In this document: positions 62,001 to 64,000 of the stretch, piece after piece
Layout: each line of letters opens with the position of its first letter
Numbering within the stretch: the stretch's first letter is position 1
NCBI GenBank assembly: GCA_024036415.1
Contig: JAMWET010001948.1
Span: 1-64,000 of the forward strand
Length of the DNA: 64,000 nt
Direction: 5' to 3'
Source: Prochilodus magdalenae
Taxonomy: Eukaryota; Chordata; Actinopteri; Characiformes; Prochilodontidae
Program-made: the position numbers and the translations under genes
The notes under the pieces: generated by a model
What the model saw: the letters and a program-made list of their open reading frames with translations, nothing else
Database searches by the model: none
What the model was told of the DNA's origin: nothing

Positions 62001-63722
62001 GGCGTAGCGGATAGCAAGACCGGTCATTGTGCCCTGTGCCAGCGGAATGATCTCGTTGATGGCCTTGACCATCTGCTGGTGTGTGCTGAAGTCTTTGAGA
62101 GAGAAGACGTTCTGGACTTGGCTGGAATATTGAACAACACCGACTCGGGTGGAGTCCCGGCCAACGTCCAGCTCATGGATGATGTCGATCATGAACTTGC
62201 GCATCGTCTCGAACTCATGCGGACGAACGCTGCGGGAGCCGTCGATGATGAAGACGAGGTCCACGGGGCCAGATTTGCACTTCGGGTCCCCAGCTGGACA
62301 GGAGGGTGAAAAGTAAGAAAGGTGGATGATGGGAAATTGTGACTGGCAGACAAAAATTAATTGGCATCAGACTAATGTTCCAATAACCATATGTATATAC
62401 TGAAGACCAGATAAGCCGGATGTTTAGGTGATACTGGGTCACTGATTCATGCTCTCGTAGCTCAATCTATATTTTTCCCTTCTATACTATCAGTCAAATG
62501 GTTTGGCCACACCCACCTAAACAGATGTAGTTGGTGATCTTAAAGACTCTACAGTCTCACACTGAACAGCTCCACCTGATGAGAGTCTGAACCAGCTTCC
62601 TTACCCTGCAGTGGAGCTGATACAGCAAGGTTTATTACTAAGCAGGTTTGGAGCGATTCTATTGGTCGGTCCATCATGAATATTCACTAACCTGAAAGGA
62701 GAACTAGAGCTTTTACACTGTGCAGAAAAAGAGATCAAAGTTTTTACACCACTAAATATATATTAGAGGTGGAGATATGGAGGAGTACCATACTGTGCTA
62801 TATTAAGGCCCAATCCCAGTTCACCCCCAACACTTAGCCCTACCCCTCTATTTTGCGTGTTCATGTCTAGGGGTAGGCTCGTCCAGTTGTTGCTGTTGAG
62901 TTGAAGGAGTAGGAGGAAATGCCCCTTCAGGGTGGAGGCACACTCCAGTGGAGTGTTATGAGAAAATTCCCAGAATGCTGTGTCAATCATATGCAAGATG
63001 GCTGCACAAGCAACCAAATAGATCATGTCTCTGTTAATAAGCCACTGTGCTGTAAGATCACCATGGTAACAGCGTAAAATCACTAGTACTACACTGATTT
63101 CTCGGTGCCACCTAGCAGAATTTCATGTTCTACCTAAAATTTAAGGTGGAATGGAGAAATTCGATCCTGAAGCTGGTGATTAAAATGCTAAGTTCAGCTT
63201 CATATCACTGAAGAATTCTGGGTGATGATAATAAATAATTGCCCCCCCCCCCGACTCTTTGAAGTCATATGATGCCCTAAATGTGTTTAAGCAGTGAGGA
63301 GCTGAATTTCCACGTTTTATTTTATTTATTTATTTATTTTTGGTTCCAGTTTTCAGCCTACTGTGTCTGGAATTTGGGTTTCGGCCAAGAAATTTCATTT
63401 GGGTGCATCGCTAACAACAACAATCGAGACAATCGGTTATAATAACCCATATAATAATAATCAGTGAAGTGAAAAGTCATATTTATGTTTATACTATGAT
63501 TTCCATATGTTATATATGTTATATATATATACTGTTCTTCATAAGTAGATTTCACTGCACCATGTGGAACAGACACGACAACACATTTCTCATACCCATG
63601 TCCATCAAGCTCCAACAGTGCTAGCTTTGCAGTTCCGAATTAGACTGACCTGCTTTGGGCCTAGCCTCCATGATGGCCACCAAAGCCAGCAGCACCCCGG
63701 CACACACAAAGTAGTGTCTCAT
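24953..63722 (-). CDS. matn4: Matrilin-4 with twelve copies of the third EGF module
   Basis: Secreted extracellular-matrix adaptor that oligomerises by a C-terminal coiled coil and links collagen and proteoglycan networks. Coding exons in order (high to low): 63722-63650, 62293-61727, 60640-60518, 59549-59427, 55154-55032, 53522-53400, 51009-50887, 50773-50651, 50529-50407, 50288-50166, 50053-49931, 49813-49691, 46985-46863, 45052-44930, 43086-42964, 40121-39999, 31210-31088, 30781-30368, 30210-30058, 29413-29309, 25011-24953. They sum to 3216 nt in one frame, 1071 residues. Layout: signal peptide 1-24, vWA1 about 25-213, fifteen EGFs 214-828 (41 residues each), vWA2 829-1017, coiled coil 1018-1071. 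Both vWA domains keep Asp-Gly-Ser-x-Ser, Gly-Thr-Met-Thr-Gly and Thr-Asp-Gly-Arg MIDAS residues. Matrilin-4 rather than -2 is supported by [11 protein letters not shown] in vWA2, Ala-Met-Asn-Val-Ala-Phe-Ser in vWA1 and the Tyr-Cys-Ser-Phe-Gly-Asn third EGF. All introns are GT-AG except the last, which is AT-AC. Confidence 0.92.
25528..25568. repeat. (ATT)n microsatellite
   Basis: AAT units turn into ATT units at about 25540, making a small self-complementary tract. Confidence 0.85.
25784..25830 (-). repeat. Fish SINE-tail fragment
   Basis: It has GTCGCTCTGGATAAAGACCG and TCTGCTACATGCC, the same tail as the SINEs at 4316-4556 and 4945-5192. A weaker match lies at 39812-39860. Confidence 0.5.
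25938..26468. mobile_element. Non-autonomous Tc1/mariner element with 31-bp inverted ends
   Basis: The ends are CAGGGGTTGGACAATGAAAC and its inverse GTTTCATTGTCCAACCCCTG, continuing with ACACCTG on both sides, flanked by TA on each side (25936-25937 and 26469-26470). The interior keeps shredded transposase N-terminal sequence. It is too short and frame-broken to be autonomous. Confidence 0.85.
26469..26640. repeat. (TG)n/(TA)n compound microsatellite
   Basis: TG, TATG and TA runs grow directly out of the TA target site of the neighbouring Tc1-like element. Tyr/Ile/Val/Cys frames here are artefacts. Confidence 0.9.
27188..27203. promoter_or_regulatory. Candidate paired SOX-type site
   Basis: ACAAAG, four bases, then CTTTTG: two opposed SOX-like half sites, as in SOX9 dimer elements of cartilage genes. 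It lies inside the matn4 AT-AC intron in a stretch free of recognised repeats, with another AACAAAG at about 27238. Regulatory role inferred. Confidence 0.25.
28085..28375 (+). pseudogene. L2/Rex-like LINE reverse transcriptase C-terminal fragment
   Basis: The translation contains [14 protein letters not shown], then Leu-Thr-Arg-Leu-Pro, matching the end of LINE reverse transcriptases. Downstream GTTACTGGTCTATAAATGTC matches the following conserved segment in another frame. Decayed. Confidence 0.7.
28530..28860. repeat. Large (TATG)n/(TA)n/(TG)n compound microsatellite
   Basis: A TATG array, a TA array of about 40 units, then TATG again. The central array is bracketed by inverted copies of TTAATAGCTATGCCGATGAC (28653-28676 and 28854-28877). 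Confidence 0.9.
28853..28945 (-). pseudogene. LINE reverse transcriptase catalytic-motif fragment
   Basis: The minus strand reads [11 protein letters not shown], the YADD catalytic motif of L2/Rex-type LINEs. Upstream it carries Leu-Gly-Asp-Val-Ile-Arg, which normally precedes it. The frame runs into the microsatellite immediately after the motif. Confidence 0.7.
29309..29413 (-). CDS. matn4: matn4 exon 20 (coiled-coil start)
   Basis: 105 nt, phase 1 to 1. It encodes Glu-Ser-Gln-Gly-Glu-Ile-Glu, then [12 protein letters not shown]. The two cysteines form the interchain disulfides next to the coiled coil in matrilins. It ends Asn-Gln-Lys plus one base at the AT-AC donor. Confidence 0.93.
29764..29990 (-). 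repeat. Interspersed ~220-bp repeat, complete copy in matn4 intron
   Basis: Reverse-oriented member of the family at 22935-23165, from GTCCAAAGAAAAACCAAGTA to GTTTTTCATTGGACAG. Confidence 0.65.
30058..30210 (-). CDS. matn4: matn4 exon 19 (vWA2, second part)
   Basis: 153 nt, residues 967-1017. It starts [11 protein letters not shown], continues Ile-Ala-Ser-Glu-Pro, and ends Asn-Val-Cys-Ala before a GTATGT donor. It closes the second von Willebrand A fold. Confidence 0.95.
30368..30781 (-). CDS. matn4: matn4 exon 18 (vWA2, first part)
   Basis: 414 nt, residues 829-966. MIDAS motif Leu-Ile-Asp-Gly-Ser-Lys-Ser, the Gly-Thr-Met-Thr-Gly loop and Phe-Thr-Asp-Gly-Arg are all present. [11 protein letters not shown] identifies the matrilin-4 type. 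Acceptor CACCCACAG, donor GTGAGC. Confidence 0.95.
31088..31210 (-). CDS. matn4: matn4 exon 17, EGF 15 (last EGF)
   Basis: 123 nt, phase 1-1, six cysteines. It starts [11 protein letters not shown] and corresponds to the fourth EGF of mammalian MATN4, not to the expanded type. Confidence 0.93.
31425..31735. mobile_element. Second copy of the GGGTTGCCACC-ended element
   Basis: It has the same terminal blocks as 16957-17406 (CACCTTTCAGAAACGAAAAT at one end, GGGACGGGTGGCAACCC at the other) in reverse orientation. The CGTATT-type centre is present only about once here, so the 31-bp array in the other copy is a secondary expansion. Confidence 0.6.
31955..32330. mobile_element. MITE-like repeat (pair with 62505-62800)
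   Basis: It begins CACACCCACCTAAACGGATG and shares CACACTGAACAGCTCCACCT with the other copy. The following ~230 bases are present in the opposite orientation relative to this end. No coding capacity. Confidence 0.55.
32330..35760. other. Intronic matn4 sequence; no exon seen
   Basis: Part of the 8.8-kb intron between EGF 14 and EGF 15. It holds a GATGAT run (32946-32971), short A and T runs, and otherwise unclassified sequence. I looked for further 123-nt EGF exons (CysSerPhe start, TTAGT donor) and found none. Confidence 0.5.
35765..37395. repeat. Tandem array of a 220-231 bp unit (about 7.4 copies)
   Basis: The block CCTCAGAGCTGTTATTACTG recurs at about 35771, 35993, 36215, 36434, 36664, 36895, 37119 and 37340. 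Units also share GAGCTAGCTGCTGCTAACGC and TTTAACTTTCTGAGGC. Units are over 90 percent alike by eye. The array lies in the matn4 intron between EGF 14 and EGF 15. Confidence 0.95.
37400..38390. other. Intronic sequence between two tandem arrays; no exon seen
   Basis: Unique-looking matn4 intron sequence with no repeat or coding frame that I can support. Confidence 0.5.
38395..39805. repeat. 54-bp minisatellite (about 26 copies)
   Basis: The unit contains CAGTAAGTGTAATGTGTTAG and GTGTTGGTGTACAGTAACT. Copies differ by a few recurrent substitutions (TGTGCTG/TGTACTG, AGTAGTG/AGTAGCG) arranged in mixed order, indicating unequal exchange. It lies in the matn4 intron just before EGF 14. Confidence 0.95.
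39999..40121 (-). CDS. matn4: matn4 exon 16, EGF 14 (EGF3 type)
   Basis: 123 nt, phase 1-1. [11 protein letters not shown] start, with an Asn-x-Ser sequon. It is the most diverged of the expanded group and ends Thr-Cys-Gln before GTATGT. Confidence 0.94.
41087..41616 (-). mobile_element. Non-autonomous Tc1-like element D, full-length copy
   Basis: Inverted ends CAGCTCTGGAAA with flanking TA on both sides (41085-41086 and 41617-41618). The minus strand (41254-41562) keeps a 102-residue frame with [19 protein letters not shown]-type sequence, the second helix-turn-helix of Tc1 transposases. The DDE domain is absent. Confidence 0.8.
42040..42175. repeat. Common fish interspersed repeat fragment
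   Basis: It contains CACAGAGCAGGTATTATGTG and CATTCTCAGCACTGCAGTGA, which I recognise as a frequent otophysan repeat. Family not named. Confidence 0.4.
42245..42440. repeat. AT-rich tract with (TA)n runs
   Basis: Two TA runs and A/T homopolymers in the matn4 intron. Confidence 0.8.
42455..42610 (+). repeat. Interspersed ~220-bp repeat, partial copy
   Basis: It carries GGACCAACAGAAATGGCCCA and CATTTTGGAGATACCTGTTT, as in the copy at 22935-23165. Confidence 0.6.
42964..43086 (-). CDS. matn4: matn4 exon 15, EGF 13 (EGF3 type)
   Basis: 123 nt, phase 1-1. [15 protein letters not shown] start, Asn-Gly-Phe-Tyr-Cys-Arg-Cys middle. Six cysteines; donor GTTAGT. Confidence 0.95.
43262..43708. mobile_element. 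Mariner-type MITE with ~43-bp inverted ends
   Basis: The left end CAGGGTGAGTCAGAAGTGTC and the inverse of the right end (CTGAGTGAGTCAAAAGTCTC) both continue into AGGACACCCTTTTATTTCAG. TA lies on both sides (43260-43261 and 43709-43710). No transposase. Confidence 0.85.
43725..44035 (+). repeat. tRNA-related SINE or LINE-tail repeat
   Basis: It contains GAGTTTGATTCCCAGGCAGG, a GTGTGGAGTTAGCATGCTCC block, CCTCAGGGTGCTCTGGTTTT and GGGATAGGCTCCAGCACCC, the recognisable order of a widespread vertebrate and fish SINE with a LINE-derived tail. Confidence 0.6.
44085..44770 (-). pseudogene. Tc1-like transposase remnant
   Basis: The minus-strand frame at 44550-44756 starts Met-Gly-Ser-Phe-Lys-Glu-Leu and ends with Arg-Ser-Gly-Arg-Pro-Gly, matching the DNA-binding N terminus of Tc1 transposases. 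The lower-coordinate part is frame-shifted. No inverted ends identified. Confidence 0.5.
44874..44905. repeat. (TATG)n microsatellite
   Basis: About eight TATG units, 25 bases outside the EGF 12 splice donor. Confidence 0.9.
44930..45052 (-). CDS. matn4: matn4 exon 14, EGF 12 (EGF3 type)
   Basis: 123 nt, phase 1-1. Tyr-Cys-Ser-Phe-Gly-Asn-His-Ser-Cys start, Leu-Lys-Gly-Phe-Asn-Cys-Arg-Cys middle, Glu-Asp-Lys-Lys-Thr-Cys end. Donor GTTAGT. Confidence 0.95.
45696..46525 (+). mobile_element. Tc1-like element B, best-preserved non-autonomous copy
   Basis: Inverted ends ACTCCTCATCAAAAGAACAG and its inverse at 46504-46523, flanked by TA. The interior codes [12 protein letters not shown] (first catalytic Asp), then jumps near 46215 to the C-terminal segment. 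The second Asp and third Glu region is deleted, so it needs a transposase in trans. It is the reference for the copies at 2830, 6032, 15340, 16800, 19230, 49177 and 59640. Confidence 0.85.
46530..46860. other. Intronic sequence; nothing recognised
   Basis: A short stretch of matn4 intron between Tc1-like element B and EGF 11, with no repeat or frame that I can support. Confidence 0.5.
46863..46985 (-). CDS. matn4: matn4 exon 13, EGF 11 (EGF3 type)
   Basis: 123 nt, phase 1-1, six cysteines, Asn-Asp-Ser sequon, Leu-Lys-Gly-Phe-Asn-Cys-Arg-Cys middle. Acceptor ATCTCCAG. Confidence 0.95.
47125..47880. other. Intronic sequence with a short fish repeat; no exon seen
   Basis: 47125-47250 has GGAGGCTTTTATTGCCATTC and GTACACAGTGGAGTGCA, a short fish repeat also glimpsed near 18995 and 31365. 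The rest is unclassified. Confidence 0.4.
47885..48360 (+). pseudogene. Decayed Tc1-like transposase
   Basis: The plus strand reads Val-Ile-Trp-Ile-Asp-Glu-Ser-Ser, the first catalytic Asp region, followed by Gly-Gln-Glu-Ala. An upstream Lys-Arg-type DNA-binding domain is scattered over several frames. No intact frame. Confidence 0.5.
48470..48800 (-). pseudogene. LINE reverse transcriptase remnant
   Basis: The minus strand encodes Val-Arg-Gln-Gly-Cys-Pro-Leu-Ser-Pro then Leu-Phe-Ala-Leu-Tyr-Ala-Glu near 48535-48580, a conserved reverse transcriptase block of LINEs. Frames are broken on both sides. Confidence 0.6.
49177..49560 (+). mobile_element. Tc1-like element B, short copy
   Basis: The ends CACTCATCGACAAAA and TTTTGACGATGAGTG are inverted. 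The interior jumps from the 5' block directly to Ser-Asp-Glu-Ser. A deletion derivative. Confidence 0.75.
49691..49813 (-). CDS. matn4: matn4 exon 12, EGF 10 (EGF3 type)
   Basis: 123 nt, phase 1-1. [11 protein letters not shown] is unique here where the others have Val. Donor GTCAGT. Fourth member of the recently amplified block. Confidence 0.95.
49931..50053 (-). CDS. matn4: matn4 exon 11, EGF 9 (EGF3 type)
   Basis: 123 nt, phase 1-1. [10 protein letters not shown] middle. It shares near-identical flanking intron with EGF 7, 8 and 10. Confidence 0.95.
50166..50288 (-). CDS. matn4: matn4 exon 10, EGF 8 (EGF3 type)
   Basis: 123 nt, phase 1-1. The predicted peptide is identical to EGF 7, with Leu-Lys-Gly-Phe-His-Cys-Gln-Cys middle. 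Confidence 0.95.
50407..50529 (-). CDS. matn4: matn4 exon 9, EGF 7 (EGF3 type)
   Basis: 123 nt, phase 1-1. Same peptide as EGF 8. Exon spacing from EGF 8 is 241 bp. Confidence 0.95.
50651..50773 (-). CDS. matn4: matn4 exon 8, EGF 6 (EGF3 type)
   Basis: 123 nt, phase 1-1. Leu-Asn-Gly-Phe-Tyr-Cys-Arg-Cys middle, Glu-Asp-Glu-Arg-Thr-Cys end. Its upstream intron differs from those of EGF 7-10. Confidence 0.95.
50887..51009 (-). CDS. matn4: matn4 exon 7, EGF 5 (EGF3 type)
   Basis: 123 nt, phase 1-1. Ser-Phe-Lys-Asn-Asp-Ser-Cys start, with Lys where the others have Gly. Tyr-Lys-Leu-Asn-Glu-Asp-Gln end. Donor GTAAGT. Confidence 0.95.
51255..52160. repeat. Minisatellite with mixed 15- and 22-bp units
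   Basis: Units TGAAGTAATGCATCA (15 bp) and GTTAGCATGAAGTAATGCAT plus CA (22 bp) alternate irregularly, more than 45 in total. ATGCAT octamer-like cores recur throughout. matn4 intron between EGF 4 and EGF 5. Confidence 0.95.
52374..53304. mobile_element. Non-autonomous DNA element with CTAGAGCCCGACCGATATG ends
   Basis: The left end (52377-52396) and its exact inverse (53284-53303) bound a ~930-bp element. Internally two related ~260-bp halves share GTGTTGAGCTGCTAG, GAGCAATGAAGG-type sequence and CTGAACTGTTAACAGATGCA. No transposase. The superfamily was not assigned because the target duplication is unclear. Confidence 0.75.
53400..53522 (-). CDS. matn4: matn4 exon 6, EGF 4 (EGF3 type)
   Basis: 123 nt, phase 1-1. 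[16 protein letters not shown] middle is unusual for the group. A (GT)n tract (53360-53387) lies 13 bases beyond the donor. Confidence 0.94.
53950..54540. repeat. 29-bp minisatellite (about 19 copies)
   Basis: Unit CCTATGCCCATTTCCTGTTA followed by TGCATATTG. Because 29 is not a multiple of three, the 221-residue plus-strand frame across it cycles through all frames and is an artefact. matn4 intron between EGF 3 and EGF 4. Confidence 0.95.
55032..55154 (-). CDS. matn4: matn4 exon 5, EGF 3 (first of the expanded type)
   Basis: 123 nt, phase 1-1. Tyr-Cys-Ser-Phe-Gly-Asn-Asp-Ser-Cys start, Leu-Asn-Gly-Phe-Asn-Cys-Arg-Cys middle, Asn-Asp-Asp-Glu-Arg-Thr-Cys end. Donor GTTAGT. Confidence 0.95.
55979..56050. 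repeat. (GATA)n microsatellite
   Basis: About 18 perfect GATA units in the matn4 intron. Confidence 0.95.
56540..57560. repeat. Second 29-bp minisatellite with higher-order structure
   Basis: Unit GTGGATTAATATCACCTGGG followed by ATTATTAGT, interspersed at intervals with TTTCTACTGTTTTTTATGGC. About 30 units. matn4 intron between EGF 2 and EGF 3; unrelated in sequence to the 29-bp array at 53950-54540. Confidence 0.93.
57560..58690. other. Unique-looking intronic sequence; no exon seen
   Basis: No recognised repeat. Moderately GC-rich at 57900-58350. A candidate region for an intronic regulatory element, but no specific motif supports that. Confidence 0.35.
58690..59345. mobile_element. Probable DNA-transposon-derived repeat
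   Basis: It ends with CTGACTTTTGCACAGTACAG, which resembles the end of a fish Tc1-like family. The 99-residue plus-strand frame at 58717-59016 has no recognised domain. The other end was not located. Confidence 0.35.
59427..59549 (-). CDS. matn4: matn4 exon 4, EGF 2
   Basis: 123 nt, phase 1-1. [16 protein letters not shown]; matches the second EGF of MATN4. No Asn-x-Ser sequon. Confidence 0.94.
59640..60005 (+). mobile_element. Tc1-like element B fragment
   Basis: Blocks GGTGGAGACGCCCAACGAAT and CCATACCGAGACGTCTGGCG are as in 45696-46525; internally deleted near 59715. The 3' inverted end is missing. Confidence 0.65.
60518..60640 (-). CDS. matn4: matn4 exon 3, EGF 1
   Basis: 123 nt, phase 1-1. 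[20 protein letters not shown] middle. Acceptor TTTTACAG, donor GTGGGC. Confidence 0.94.
60998..61475 (+). mobile_element. Non-autonomous Tc1-like element D, truncated copy
   Basis: Opposite orientation to 41087-41616. It keeps one end (TTTTTCCAGAGCTG then TA) but has lost about 45 bases of the other. The 102-residue frame at 61016-61324 includes Arg-Asp-Glu-Arg-His-Leu and Asp-Leu-Gln-Arg-Asp-Trp-Arg-Ala-Val, a Tc1 DNA-binding domain remnant. Confidence 0.75.
61727..62293 (-). CDS. matn4: matn4 exon 2 (vWA1)
   Basis: 567 nt, whole first von Willebrand A domain in one exon, residues 25-213. MIDAS residues Ile-Ile-Asp-Gly-Ser-Arg-Ser, Gly-Thr-Met-Thr-Gly and Val-Thr-Asp-Gly-Arg-Pro-Gln-Asp are present. 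It ends Phe-Gln-Asp-Lys-Leu-Cys before GTAAGT. Acceptor CTGTCCAG. Confidence 0.96.
62505..62800. mobile_element. MITE-like repeat (pair with 31955-32330)
   Basis: It shares CACACCCACCTAAACAGATG and CACACTGAACAGCTCCACCT in the same orientation as the other copy. The remaining interior (for example CAAAGTTTTTACACCACTAA) is in reverse orientation relative to that copy. Confidence 0.55.
62800..63640. other. First matn4 intron; no gene seen
   Basis: A C-run (63242-63251), a TTTA run (63318-63341) and unclassified sequence. Confidence 0.5.
63650..63722 (-). CDS. matn4: matn4 exon 1 (signal peptide)
   Basis: 73 nt from the ATG at 63722 to donor G|GTCAGT. It encodes [16 protein letters not shown], a typical secretion signal, then Glu-Ala-Arg-Pro-Lys-Ala. 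The phase-1 end joins the vWA1 exon exactly. Confidence 0.9.
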
Positions 63723-63832
63723 TCTGGACGCTGGGTTCTGGCCTCAGGCTTGCTCTGTGTAGTCAGTCTGGTCTTGTGCCTGGGAGAGGGGACGAGAGAG
63801 AGAAAGGGAGAATTCTAGGTCAGGGCACAGAG

Positions 63833-63842
63833 CATATATTTT
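63833..63842 (-). promoter_or_regulatory. matn4: Candidate TATA-like box of matn4
   Basis: The minus strand reads AAATATATGC about 110 bases upstream of the ATG, so transcription could start near 63805. No experimental support; an upstream non-coding exon cannot be excluded. Confidence 0.3.
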
Positions 63843-64000
63843 AGCGACAGCCGCTCATTCCAACCCGGTCTTGCCGTAAAATGACAACGGCAAAACAGAT
63901 GGCCAGAGCAGCCACAGCGGTCGTTCCAAGCAGATGCTGTTAGCGGAGAGGAATTATTCAACTCCTGAATTGCTTACATGACAGCAGAGTGCTAGTTCAA

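Noticed and set aside
61794..62309. 171-residue plus-strand frame
   Set aside because: Antisense shadow of the matn4 vWA1 exon.
24953..63722. Assignment to matrilin-2 because of the many EGFs
   Set aside because: The vWA2, coiled-coil and EGF 3 signatures match matrilin-4, and the extra EGFs are copies of a single matrilin-4 module.

Overview
The window is vertebrate nuclear DNA, almost certainly from a ray-finned fish. It carries two teleost-type odorant receptor genes, a spliced gene with GT-AG introns plus one minor-class AT-AC intron, many decayed Tc1/mariner copies, L2-like LINE tails, tRNA-derived SINEs and dense micro- and minisatellites. The repeat families look otophysan (characin or catfish like), but that is an impression.

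Layout. Positions 1-9415 form one very large imperfect palindrome: two arms of about 4.7 kb meet at a (TA)n core near 4755, and both arms carry the same nested transposons in mirror order. Positions 9861-13125 (minus strand) hold two tandem, intact, single-exon odorant receptor genes of the 131-2-like type. Positions 13860-20650 are a transposon graveyard (Tc1 remnants, two nested insertions, a possible solo LTR) around one non-repetitive stretch near 16.1-16.5 kb that may be a conserved non-coding element.

Positions 24045-63810 (minus strand) are one gene, matrilin-4 (matn4). I can place every coding exon: signal peptide, von Willebrand factor A domain 1, fifteen EGF-like exons of exactly 123 nt each (all phase 1-1), von Willebrand factor A domain 2 on two exons, and a C-terminal coiled coil split by a U12-type AT-AC intron. 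The 21 coding exons total 3216 nt and predict 1071 residues. Mammalian MATN4, as I remember it, has four EGF modules and about 620 residues. Here modules 1, 2 and the last one match the mammalian set, while the third type (Ile-Asp-Tyr-Cys-Ser-Phe start, Asn-x-Ser between the first two cysteines) is present twelve times. Several of these copies are recent tandem duplicates that still share intron sequence.

The matn4 introns hold tandem arrays (220-231 bp, 54 bp, two different 29-bp arrays, a 15/22-bp array) and non-autonomous DNA transposons. No CRISPR, rRNA, true tRNA or bacterial-type feature is present. Functionally, the gene content is an extracellular-matrix adaptor next to a small chemoreceptor pair; nothing suggests that the two work together.
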